DNA of 29,327 bases from Rhodocyclaceae bacterium UBA2271 (GTDB lineage Bacteria > Pseudomonadota > Gammaproteobacteria > Burkholderiales > Rhodocyclaceae), in assembly GCA_002347405.1 (NCBI GenBank), contig DDXB01000050.1, forward strand, positions 1 to 29,327, in the 5' to 3' direction. This document shows positions 16,904 through 24,161 of this stretch, piece by piece (the stretch's first letter is position 1; every line of letters starts with the position of its first letter). Both the position numbers and the translations under genes were made by a program. A model generated the notes under the pieces. That model made no database searches. It was not told the origin of the DNA and saw nothing but the letters and a program-made list of their open reading frames with translations.

Positions 16904-18571
16904 ATGGTGCAAGGCTGCACCTCCGACGCCGGCAAGAGCACGCTGGTCGCGGCGCTGTGCCGCATCCTGCACCGGCGGGGCGTGCGCGTCGCTCCGTTCA
17001 AGCCGCAGAACATGGCGCTCAACTCGGCCGTCACCGTGGATGGCGGCGAGATCGGCCGCGCCCAGGCGCTGCAGGCACAGGCCGCCGGGCTGGCGCCGCG
17101 CATCGACTTCAATCCCGTGCTGCTCAAGCCCAACACCGACAAGCGCGCGCAAGTCATCATCCACGGCAAGGCCATCGCCGACCTGGATGCGCGCGCCTAC
17201 CACGACTACAAGGCCACCGCGATGGCGGCGGTGCTCGAATCGTGGGCGCGGCTCACGGCCGAATTCGACTGCGTGATCGTCGAAGGCGCGGGCAGCCCGG
17301 CCGAGGTCAATCTGCGTGACCGCGACATCGCCAACATGGGCTTCGCCGAGGCCGTGGACATCCCGGTGATCCTCATTGGCGACATCGACCGCGGCGGCGT
17401 GCTCGCCCATCTTTCCGGCACGCTCGACCTGCTGTCGGCCACGGAGCGCGCGCGCACCGTCGGCCTCGTCATCAACCGCTTTCGCGGCGACATCGGCCTC
17501 TTGCAGCCCGGTCTCGACTGGCTCGAAAAACACACGGGCAAGCCGGTGCTGGGCACGCTGCCCTACCTGCACGGTTTGTTCCTCGATGCCGAGGACGCGC
17601 TCGCCCATCATTCCGAACGCGGCGGCGAAACGAAACTCGTCGTCGCGGCGCCGGTGTTTCCGCGCATCTCGAACGCCAACGACCTCGACCCGCTGCGCCT
17701 GCACCCCGAGATCGATTTCCGCTGGATCGGCCCCGGCCAGCCGCTGCCGCCCTGCGACCTGATCGTGCTGCCCGGCTCGAAGTCGGTGCAGGCCGATCTG
17801 CAGTGGCTGCGCGCGCAGGGCCACGAGGCGGCAATCCTGCGCCACCTGCGTTACGGCGGCAAGCTCATCGGCCTGTGCGGCGGCTTTCAAATGCTCGGCC
17901 GGGTGCTGCACGATCCGCTGGGTATCGAAGGTCAAGGCGGCCCGGGGCTGGGCCTGCTCGATTGCGAGACGACGCTGGGAGCGGAAAAGCAGTTGAGGAA
18001 CGTGAGCGGCTGGCTGAAAGTCGGCGCCGGGCCGTCCCAAGCCGACATCCCCCCTGTGGGGGGCAGCGAGCCGCCTTTGCGAGCGCGGGGGGCCAACAAA
18101 GTCGGCGCCGGGCCGTCCCAAGCCGACATCCCCCCCGTCACCGCTTCGGGTGATTTCATGGGGGGCAGCGAGCCGCCTTTGCGAGCGCGGGGGGCCAGCA
18201 AAGTCGGCGCTGGCGGGACGGCGGTAGCCGGATCCGCCGCCAGCATGGCGACAGCGGCGGCGATGCAGGGCTACGAAATCCACATGGGCGTCACGCGCGG
18301 CCCTGCGCTCGACCGGCCCGCCGTGGTCCTCGACGACGGCAGGAGCGACGGGGCCATCTCGGCAGACAACCAGATCCTCGGCAGCTATTGCCATGGCCTG
18401 TTCGACCATCCGCAGGCTCTCGCCGCCCTGCTTGCCTGGGCCGGCGCAAAGGACATCGCCGCCGTGGACCTCGCCGCGCGCCGCGAGGCTGACCTCGATC
18501 GCCTCGCCGACGCGGTTGAGGTGGCCTGCGACGCACGCCTGTTGCAGACGCTGCTGCCGTTCCCGGCGTGA
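16904..18571 (+). CDS. cobQ: Cobyric acid synthase
   Basis: CobQ/CbiP amidates side chains b, d, e and g of adenosylcobyrinate a,c-diamide using glutamine and ATP. From the ATG at 16904 (GGGAGG upstream) the product has 555 residues. P-loop SDAGKST is at 7-13, followed by PFKPQNMALNS, VEGAGSPAEVNLRDRDIANM and IGDIDRGGV. The glutaminase domain has LPGSKSV, Cys325 in GLCGGFQMLG, and YCHGLFDHP. Family members are near 490 residues. The surplus is about 70 residues (roughly 372-441) between VSGWL and YEIHMG, encoded by alternating repeats A and B in frame. An upstream GTG at 16799 would add residues read from a repeat, so I prefer 16904. The stop overlaps the pabBC start as GTGA. Confidence 0.92.
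   Translation: MVQGCTSDAGKSTLVAALCRILHRRGVRVAPFKPQNMALNSAVTVDGGEIGRAQALQAQAAGLAPRIDFNPVLLKPNTDKRAQVIIHGKAIADLDARAYHDYKATAMAAVLESWARLTAEFDCVIVEGAGSPAEVNLRDRDIANMGFAEAVDIPVILIGDIDRGGVLAHLSGTLDLLSATERARTVGLVINRFRGDIGLLQPGLDWLEKHTGKPVLGTLPYLHGLFLDAEDALAHHSERGGETKLVVAAPVFPRISNANDLDPLRLHPEIDFRWIGPGQPLPPCDLIVLPGSKSVQADLQWLRAQGHEAAILRHLRYGGKLIGLCGGFQMLGRVLHDPLGIEGQGGPGLGLLDCETTLGAEKQLRNVSGWLKVGAGPSQADIPPVGGSEPPLRARGANKVGAGPSQADIPPVTASGDFMGGSEPPLRARGASKVGAGGTAVAGSAASMATAAAMQGYEIHMGVTRGPALDRPAVVLDDGRSDGAISADNQILGSYCHGLFDHPQALAALLAWAGAKDIAAVDLAARREADLDRLADAVEVACDARLLQTLLPFPA
18029..18095 (+). repeat. Dispersed repeat B, copy 3 (short form, in cobQ)
   Basis: Short form, without the 21-bp internal block. 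It runs from GGGCCGTCCCAAGCC to GAGCGCGGGGGGCCA. Confidence 0.85.
18110..18197 (+). repeat. Dispersed repeat B, copy 4 (long form, in cobQ)
   Basis: Long form with the internal hairpin block. It matches the inverted copy at 4995-5088 very closely, including the hairpin. Confidence 0.85.
18200..18223 (+). repeat. Repeat A copy 9 (end of cobQ array)
   Basis: Perfect 24-bp copy in frame, encoding KVGAGGTA. Copies 7 (from 18017) and 8 (from 18098) are truncated after about 11 bp, where they join repeat B. Confidence 0.85.
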
Positions 18572-20325
18572 AGGCGCGCGTCGACTTTCCGCAGCCCGAC
18601 GCCGACGGACAGGGGCGGCTCGCGCTGACCTTCGCCGCACCCGTCGCGACGCTGACCGCACGCACGCTCGCCGAGGTGCCGGCCGTGCTCGACGCGGTCA
18701 TGGCGGAGGCGCGCGCCGGCCGCTGGGTCGCGGGCTGGGTCGCCTACGAGGCAGCACCCGCCTTCGATCCGGCGCTGCGCGTGCGCCCGTCCGCCGGCCC
18801 GCTGCCGCTCGCCGCCTTCGCGGTCTATGCCGCACCCGACACCGGCGCGACAGCGGACGACGGAGAATTTTCCTCCGGCCCCTGGCGCATGACCACGCCC
18901 CGCGACCAGGCCCTCGGGGCCATCGCGGAACTGCGCCGCCGCATCGGCGCTGGCGACTTCTACCAGGTCAACCTGACGACGCGCCTCGTCGCCGGCTTCG
19001 CCGGCAGCGGCGCCGCCCTCTTCGAAGCCCTGCGCACGGCCCAGCCCGCCGGCTACTGCATTCATTTACAGGATGTCGCCTGGGAAATCCTCTCGGTCTC
19101 GCCCGAGCTGTTCTTCGACTGGCGGCCGGACAGCGGCATCCTGACGACGCGGCCGATGAAGGGCACCGCGCCGCGCGGCGCCGATGCCGCAACGGACGCC
19201 GCCGCCGCGCGAGCCCTGCGCGCTTCCGCCAAGGAGCGCGCCGAAAACCTGATGATCGTCGACCTGCTGCGCAACGACCTCGCGCGCGTCGCCGCGCTCG
19301 GCACGGTGCGCGTGCCCGAACTGTTCGCGCTCGACGCGCTGCCGACCGCGTGGCAGATGAGCTCCACCGTGCAATGCGCGACACGTCCCGGCACGTCGCT
19401 CGCGGAGATTTTTCGCGCGCTGTTTCCCTGCGGCTCGGTCACCGGTGCCCCCAAGGTCGCGGCAATGGCGGCCATCACCGCGCTGGAAGAGGCGCCGCGC
19501 GGCGCCTACTGCGGCGCCATCGGCCTGCTGCGGCCCGGCGGCCACGCGACGTTCAACGTCGGCATCCGCAGCGTCGTCATCGACCGCGCGGCCGGCAACG
19601 CCGAATGCGGCGTCGGCAGCGGCATCGTCTTCGATTCCGCGCCGGCAGACGAACTCGCCGAATGGCGCGTCAAGCGCCGCTTCCTGCTGCGCGCCACGGC
19701 GGGTTTCGAGCTCCTCGAAACGCTGCGACTGGAAGACGGCACCTACCCGGAACGTTCACGCCATCTCGCGCGCATGGCGACGAGCGCCGCGTACTTCGGC
19801 TTCGCGTTCGATCATGCGCGCGCGGCGGCGGCGCTCGACGAACTGGCCGGGCGGCATCCGGCGGGTGCCTGGCGCGCGCGCCTGCTGTGCGACCGGGCCG
19901 GCATCCCGCGCGCGACATGCCATCCGCTGGAACCGGCGCCGGCGCTGGCCGCCGTTGTTCTGGCCGCCGGACCGATCGAAGGCGACACCGAATTTCTCCT
20001 GCACAAGACGACCGAACGCACCGCCTACGCCGCCTGCGCGCCACCCGCCGGCATTTTCGACACGCTGCTCTGGAACGGACGCGGCGAGATCACCGAATTC
20101 ACGCGCGGCAACGTCGTGGTGGAACTCGACGGCTGCCGCGTGACGCCGCCTGTGGCCTGTGGCCTCCTGCCGGGTGTGGGCCGCGCCATTCTGCTGGAGC
20201 GCGGCGCGGTCACGGAACGCGTGGTGCGGCGCGAGGATCTGCCGCGCGCCACCGGACTCTGGTTCGTCAACAGCCTGCGCGGCTGCCTGCCCGTCCGTCT
20301 CGACGCCGGCGTTACGGCTGCTTGA
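18568..20325 (+). CDS. pabB: Aminodeoxychorismate synthase component I fused to 4-amino-4-deoxychorismate lyase
   Basis: A 585-residue fusion for making p-aminobenzoate, the folate precursor. The N-terminal PabB part (to about residue 375) has GAGDFYQVNLT, TTRPMKGTAPRG, ENLMIVDLLRNDL, FPCGSVTGAPK and VGSGIVFDSAP. The C-terminal PabC-like part is a fold-type IV PLP protein: FELLETLRLEDGTYP, the PLP lysine about residue 480 in FLLHKTTERTAY, FDTLLWNGRGEITEFTRGN and ATGLWFVNSLRG. The GTG start overlaps the cobQ stop in GTGA, so it is translationally coupled to a B12 gene. The 3' end overlaps the convergent cobU by 14 bp. The glutaminase partner PabA is not in the window. Confidence 0.92.
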   Translation: MKARVDFPQPDADGQGRLALTFAAPVATLTARTLAEVPAVLDAVMAEARAGRWVAGWVAYEAAPAFDPALRVRPSAGPLPLAAFAVYAAPDTGATADDGEFSSGPWRMTTPRDQALGAIAELRRRIGAGDFYQVNLTTRLVAGFAGSGAALFEALRTAQPAGYCIHLQDVAWEILSVSPELFFDWRPDSGILTTRPMKGTAPRGADAATDAAAARALRASAKERAENLMIVDLLRNDLARVAALGTVRVPELFALDALPTAWQMSSTVQCATRPGTSLAEIFRALFPCGSVTGAPKVAAMAAITALEEAPRGAYCGAIGLLRPGGHATFNVGIRSVVIDRAAGNAECGVGSGIVFDSAPADELAEWRVKRRFLLRATAGFELLETLRLEDGTYPERSRHLARMATSAAYFGFAFDHARAAAALDELAGRHPAGAWRARLLCDRAGIPRATCHPLEPAPALAAVVLAAGPIEGDTEFLLHKTTERTAYAACAPPAGIFDTLLWNGRGEITEFTRGNVVVELDGCRVTPPVACGLLPGVGRAILLERGAVTERVVRREDLPRATGLWFVNSLRGCLPVRLDAGVTAA

Positions 20326-20824
20326 GGGGCAGTGCGAGCCCCGCCGCCACCAGCGTTACCCGGTCGGCGAGCGCGGCGACGCGCTGGTTGAGCCGGCCCT
20401 GTTCGTCGCGGAAGCGCCGCGCCAGCGCGTTCTCCGGCACGATGCCCCAGCCGACTTCGTTGCTGACGAGGATGATCCGGCCCGGCAGTTCCGGCAGGGT
20501 TTCGAGCAACTTGGCAACTTCGCCGTCGCGCTCGGCGAACAACACGTTCGCCAGCCACAGCGTCAGGCAATCGACCAGCAGGCAGGTGTCCGGCGCGGCT
20601 GCGCGGCGCAGCGCGGCGGCAAGCAACAGCGGTTCCTCAACGGTGCGCCAGCCAGCCGGGCGGCGCGCGCGGTGGTGGGCGATGCGCTCGCCCATTTCGG
20701 CGTCGCGCGCCTCGCCGGTGGCGAGGTAGGTCACGGCGCGGCCGCCGGCATGCGATTCGAGCGCCTGCCCTTCCGCGTAAGCGCTCTTGCCCGAACGGGC
20801 GCCGCCGATGACGAATTCGATCAT
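20312..20824 (-). CDS. cobU: Adenosylcobinamide kinase / adenosylcobinamide-phosphate guanylyltransferase
   Basis: CobU/CobP phosphorylates adenosylcobinamide and then transfers GMP to it, activating it for attachment of the lower ligand. The 170-residue cytoplasmic protein has the P-loop GGARSGKS (7-14), YLATGEARDAEM, the histidine-rich guanylylation segment RIAHHRARRP (about 47-56), LLVDCLTLWLANVL, and VSNEVGWGIVPENALARRFRD, all strong family marks. It converges on pabBC with overlapping 3' ends. A copy of repeat C lies just upstream of its start. The following steps (CobS, CobT) are not encoded here. Confidence 0.93.
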   Translation of the reverse strand: MIEFVIGGARSGKSAYAEGQALESHAGGRAVTYLATGEARDAEMGERIAHHRARRPAGWRTVEEPLLLAAALRRAAAPDTCLLVDCLTLWLANVLFAERDGEVAKLLETLPELPGRIILVSNEVGWGIVPENALARRFRDEQGRLNQRVAALADRVTLVAAGLALPLKQP

Positions 20825-20850
20825 GCCGGGAGTTTAGCGTGATAAATACG

Positions 20851-21020
20851 GTGTTTGCGCCGGGCCAATCCCTCTCTCCCGCTTGCGGGAGAGGGATTGA
20901 GGAAGCGGGCTGCCAAGCATACGCGGCACGCGGTGCCAGCCGCAAACCGCACCCACCCCGGAAAGAGCGCCCCGTAACATTCGTGCGTAGTGAACCGTTT
21001 AGAACCCCCCGCGAGGGGGG
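20851..21020 (+). repeat. Dispersed repeat C, copy 1 (cobU-aroE gap)
   Basis: Shares GTTTGCGCCGGGCCAATCCC, a CTCTCCCGC/GCGGGAGAG hairpin, GGGCTGCCAAGCA, GCGGCACGCGG, GCCAGCCGCAA and a final AACCCCCC-GAGGGGGG hairpin with 29076-29292. It occupies the whole gap and supplies the last codons of aroE (TPTPLRPPRGGF). It is in the same orientation as copy 2 and likewise just upstream of a minus-strand gene. Confidence 0.85.
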
Positions 21021-21844
21021 CGAAGGGGAGTGGGCGTAGCGATTGCCACCAGCACCGGCCCGGTGGCCGGACGCACGCCGCGCCAGACGAAAAAGGCTTC
21101 CGCAGCCTGCTCGACCAGCATGCCCAGGCCGTCGGCAACCCGGCAACCCGCTGCGCGTGCCTGCTGCATGAAGGGCGTTTGCTGGCCATAGACCATTTCG
21201 TAGGCCAGCCCGCGGGGAGCGAACAGATGCGGCGGCAGCGGCAACTCGGTAGCCGACAGGCCGGTCGAGGTGGCATTGATGACCAGGTCGAATTCCCGGC
21301 CGGCGAGCTGGGCAAAGTTGCAGGCCTCGGGTAGAACGTCGGTCCTGCCGGCAAATTCGAGCGCCAGACGAAAGGCTTTTTCCTCGGTGCGGTTGGCAAG
21401 GGTCAATGCGGCCGGCAGTTCCTGCGCCAAGGGCAGGATCACGCCGCGTGCCGCGCCGCCGGCACCCAGCAGCAGGATACGTTTCCCCGCGATGTCGCAG
21501 CCAAGATTGGCCTTGAGATCGCGTACCAGCCCGGCGCCGTCCGTGTTGTCGCCACTGATCGTGTTGTCGGAAAAACTCAGCGTATTTACTGCACCAGCGG
21601 CCTGGGCTCGCGGCGTGAGACGCGTTGCCAGCCGAAAAGCCTCTTCCTTGAACGGCACCGTGACATTGGCGCCTTTGCCGCCGCTGCCGGCAAAGGTTTC
21701 GACAGCCGCGGCAAACCCGTCAAGGGGGGCCAGCAAGGCTTCATAGCTGATGTCCTGCCGGGTCTGGGCGGCAAACAGGGCATGGATGCGCGGTGACTGG
21801 CTGTGCGAAATGGGGTTGCCAAACACCGCGTAGCGGTCTGTCAT
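20999..21844 (-). CDS. aroE: Shikimate dehydrogenase (NADP+)
   Basis: AroE reduces 3-dehydroshikimate to shikimate in the aromatic amino-acid pathway. The 281-residue product has FGNPISHSQSPRIHALFA at the N-terminus, GANVTVPFKEEAFRLA (with the catalytic lysine), GDNTDGAGLVRDL, the nucleotide-binding LLGAGGAARGV, NATSTGL, and a C-terminal MLVEQAAEAFFVWRG. E. coli AroE has 272 residues. The extra tail (about TPLRPPRGGF) is read from repeat C, so the native stop has probably been replaced. It starts 4 bp after the NYN-domain gene on the same strand. Confidence 0.93.
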   Translation of the reverse strand: MTDRYAVFGNPISHSQSPRIHALFAAQTRQDISYEALLAPLDGFAAAVETFAGSGGKGANVTVPFKEEAFRLATRLTPRAQAAGAVNTLSFSDNTISGDNTDGAGLVRDLKANLGCDIAGKRILLLGAGGAARGVILPLAQELPAALTLANRTEEKAFRLALEFAGRTDVLPEACNFAQLAGREFDLVINATSTGLSATELPLPPHLFAPRGLAYEMVYGQQTPFMQQARAAGCRVADGLGMLVEQAAEAFFVWRGVRPATGPVLVAIATPTPLRPPRGGF

Positions 21845-21848
21845 GATC

Positions 21849-23075
21849 TTAGGCCTCGCCGTTGGGCGGCTTTTTTGGTTTGCTGGCGCGCGGCTTGCGG
21901 GGTGTCTGGGCGCGCGGCTGTCTTGCGCGTGGGGACTTTACGGATTTGGCTTGCGTGGCATCCGTCTGCGGTGCGGTGGCGGGTGACGTTGCCGGCGGCT
22001 CCGCAGCGGGGGTCACCGTCGGCGCAGGCACATTGCCGTCAAGCGCCTGAATGCTTGCGGCTGGCGGCTTGCGTCCCCGACCGCGCCGCCGCCGGTTTAC
22101 CTCCGTCGGAGCGGCTGCGGCGCTGGCGGCGGACTCTACCGGTTCGGCAGGCTCAATCGTTTCGGCAAAAGTCGGCGCTGGCGGGATGAAATGCCCCGCA
22201 GCGGGTACGGCGTCAGCCGCTCCCGCCGTGTGGCCGGGGACGGCGCCGATGGCTTCCGCTTCGCTGCCCACCGATCCGCTCCCCGCCTGCCGCCGCTTCA
22301 CATAGGCGCTGTTGTTCTCGCGCCCCAATTCGAGCAGGCCGTGTTTGTCAGCGTCTTCAAGCATGGCGCCAAAACTCTTGTAGCCGAAATAGGCTTCGTT
22401 GAAGCCGGGGTTGCGGCGTTTGATCGCCTCCTTCAGCACCGAGGCCCAGACGCGCTCATCGTCGTCGCGGTCTTCCAGCAGGGCTTCCAGCGTGGTGGCG
22501 GCCATTTCGCGCCCTTTGCCGCGCCGCGCCTCCTGTTCCTGCGGATCTCCGGTAACGGCGGGGCGACGGCTTTGCTTGTCGGCTGTATCGCGCTGGCGGC
22601 GGCGCACCAGATCATCGACATAGATGAATTCGTCGCAGTTGGCGATCAGCAGGTCGGAGGTCGATTGCTTGACGCCGACGCCGATCACGCGCTTGTTGTT
22701 TTCGCGCAGCTTGGACACCAGCGGCGAGAAATCCGAGTCGCCGCTGATGATGACAAAGGTGTTGACGTGCGCCTTGGTGTAACAGAGATCGAGCGCATCG
22801 ACCACCATGCGGATGTCGGCGGAATTCTTGCCCGACTGGCGCACATGCGGAATTTCGATCAGTTCGAAGTTGGCCTCGTGCATCGGGGCCTTGAAAGCCT
22901 TGTAGCGATCCCAGTCGCAATAAGCCTTCTTGACGACGATGCTGCCCTTCAGCAACAGGCGTTCGAGCACCGGCTTGATGTCGAATTTTTCATACTGGGC
23001 ATCGCGCACGCCAAGGGCGATGTTCTCGAAGTCGCAGAACAGGGCCATGCTGACGGCATCGGCGGGTTGGGTCAT
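21849..23075 (-). CDS. NYN-domain (LabA/DUF88) ribonuclease-like protein with OST-HTH/LOTUS domain
   Basis: A 408-residue protein. Residues 10-157 form an NYN/PIN-like domain with the acidic set D15 (LFCDFENIA), D87 (NSADIRMVVDA), D113 and D115 (IISGDSDFSPLV). Residues about 192-262 are an OST-HTH/LOTUS RNA-binding domain (LEALLEDRDDDERVWASVLK, FNEAYFGYKSFGAMLEDADK). The remaining 140 residues are low-complexity Ala/Pro followed by a basic Lys/Arg/Pro tail, likely disordered and able to bind nucleic acid. FIPPAPTF (about 296-303) is encoded by a reverse repeat A copy. The family is predicted to cut RNA; the substrate is unknown. AAAGGAAA upstream fixes the start. It precedes aroE by 4 bp. Confidence 0.88.
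   Translation of the reverse strand: MTQPADAVSMALFCDFENIALGVRDAQYEKFDIKPVLERLLLKGSIVVKKAYCDWDRYKAFKAPMHEANFELIEIPHVRQSGKNSADIRMVVDALDLCYTKAHVNTFVIISGDSDFSPLVSKLRENNKRVIGVGVKQSTSDLLIANCDEFIYVDDLVRRRQRDTADKQSRRPAVTGDPQEQEARRGKGREMAATTLEALLEDRDDDERVWASVLKEAIKRRNPGFNEAYFGYKSFGAMLEDADKHGLLELGRENNSAYVKRRQAGSGSVGSEAEAIGAVPGHTAGAADAVPAAGHFIPPAPTFAETIEPAEPVESAASAAAAPTEVNRRRRGRGRKPPAASIQALDGNVPAPTVTPAAEPPATSPATAPQTDATQAKSVKSPRARQPRAQTPRKPRASKPKKPPNGEA
22168..22186 (+). repeat. Repeat A copy 10 (in NYN gene)
   Basis: The first 19 bp match the consensus perfectly, after which it diverges. It is antisense to the gene and is read as PPAPTF in the disordered tail. Confidence 0.7.
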
Positions 23076-23114
23076 GAGGTTTCCTTTGAGAATTAACCTT
23101 GAAGAAGCAGTTAA

Positions 23115-23242
23115 CCACTGAGGACACGAAGATCACGGAGAATAAACAAGCCATTTCAGAAGCAATGTGCGTCATCCGCTGAGTGCGCAAGCATTTTGTC
23201 CGATTGGGTTTTTCCTCCGTGTTCTCCGTGATCTCCGTGGTG
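23115..23242. repeat. Inverted repeat with CTCCGTG-type arms (NYN-tonB gap)
   Basis: The left arm (23115-23142) reads CCACTGAGGACACGAAG-ATCACGGAGAA. The right arm (about 23213-23242) is its imperfect inverse, TCTCCGTGATCTCCGTGGTG. About 70 bp lie between. It occupies most of the 186-bp gap between the NYN gene and tonB. Similar GAGGACACGGAG-type elements are common repeats in environmental bacteria. It could act as a terminator-like hairpin after tonB, but no T-run is evident. Confidence 0.6.
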
Positions 23243-23261
23243 TGAATTGAGGTTGTAGGGA

Positions 23262-24152
23262 TTATTCGGAGCGCAACTGATCGGCGCCGGTGAATGACCA
23301 GGTGCGGGTGATTTCGAGAATATCGGTGTCGCGCCGCACGGCTTCCGGAAAAACCGCATAGGGCGCCGCCAGGCGCACGATGCGCCGCGCCGCTTCGTCC
23401 AGCACCTGGTGGCCGGAGGAGCGGTTCACCTCGACACGTTCCAGCTCACCGTCCTTCTTGATTGCCACGGTCAGCACCAGGCTGCCGTAAAGCTTGCCCT
23501 TGGCCGAGTCCGGATAGTTGAGGTTGCCGACGCGCTCGACCTTCTGGCGCCAGTCCTCGACATACTGGGCGAAACGGTATTCCGTGACGCGTGCACCGAG
23601 GAAGCGACGTTTGGGACGCTGGTTGTACTCTTCGATATTGCGGGCGATCTCCCCCTCCAGCCGGGCCAGTGCCAGCGCGCGGGTGGCGAGGTCACGTCCG
23701 GAAATTTCGGGTTCCGGCTGCGGTTTCGGTGGCAGGCGATCAGCGTCGATCTTTGCCGTGCGGTTCGCCTGCGATTGGGCAAGCAGTTCGCGTTGCTGTG
23801 CCTCCATCTGCACGACTCGCGCCTGTGCACTGGCCAGATCGTCGCCGCTTTGTTCCTGCTTGGTGGGCGGCAGGGGCGTCCTGGCGCGGCGCGGTTCGTC
23901 GGTATTGCCGCCGCCGTCCAGGTTGGCTTGCGCCTTGGCCTGCGCCTGGGTTGGCTTGGTGGCATGTTTGGCATTGACAAGGATGACGTCAAGCGCCTGT
24001 TCGCGCACGCGATCGAGCGCCTCCGGCAGCTTGAAGTGAATCGACAGCAGGATCGCATGCAGAAACAACGACACACCCAAGGCCAGCGTCAGGCGACGCT
24101 GTGGCGGATCCATTGCCGCCAACGCGGCGGGCCAACTGAAGGAGGCGGACAT
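23262..24152 (-). CDS. TonB-family energy transducer
   Basis: A 296-residue periplasm-spanning protein that couples the proton-motive force to outer-membrane receptors. It has a cytoplasmic N-terminus, one transmembrane helix (LTLALGVSLFLHAILLSIHF, 21-40), and a long charged region rich in Gln, Ala and Pro (QAQAKAQANL, PPKPQPEPEI). The TonB C-terminal domain runs from about residue 200 (YVEDWRQKVERVGNLNYPD, GSLVLTVAIKKDGELERVEV, SSGHQVLDEAARRIVRLAAP). It follows rnb by 9 bp on the same strand, an order seen in other betaproteobacteria. Whether it serves BtuB cannot be told; exbB and exbD are not nearby. Confidence 0.88.
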   Translation of the reverse strand: MSASFSWPAALAAMDPPQRRLTLALGVSLFLHAILLSIHFKLPEALDRVREQALDVILVNAKHATKPTQAQAKAQANLDGGGNTDEPRRARTPLPPTKQEQSGDDLASAQARVVQMEAQQRELLAQSQANRTAKIDADRLPPKPQPEPEISGRDLATRALALARLEGEIARNIEEYNQRPKRRFLGARVTEYRFAQYVEDWRQKVERVGNLNYPDSAKGKLYGSLVLTVAIKKDGELERVEVNRSSGHQVLDEAARRIVRLAAPYAVFPEAVRRDTDILEITRTWSFTGADQLRSE

Positions 24153-24161
24153 CGGAGGATT

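Larger units (their letters stand above)
18017..18223 (+). repeat. A-B-A-B-A repeat array inside cobQ
   Basis: Two head-to-tail units, 18017-18097 (81 bp) and 18098-18199 (102 bp), each begin with the first bases of repeat A and continue as repeat B. A full repeat A copy follows at 18200-18223. The units differ by a 21-bp block carrying a TCACC/GGTGA mini-hairpin. 81, 102 and 21 are all multiples of three, so the frame is kept. The encoded text repeats KVGAGPSQADIPPV and GGSEPPLRARGA. Confidence 0.92.

Noticed and set aside
18017..18223. CRISPR-like array
   Set aside because: Only two units, no unique spacers, in frame inside cobQ, and no cas genes. It is a tandem repeat.
16901..18661. 586-residue open frame opposite cobQ
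   Set aside because: Antisense shadow caused by high GC. The sense frame has all CobQ motifs.
18393..20729. 778-residue open frame overlapping cobQ and pabBC
   Set aside because: Arg/Ala/Pro-rich shadow frame of the real PabBC reading frame; no known domain.
22018..22040. Further repeat A copy (GTCGGCGCAGGCAC) in the NYN gene
   Set aside because: Matches only about 12 bases of the consensus; could be chance in Ala/Pro-rich coding sequence.
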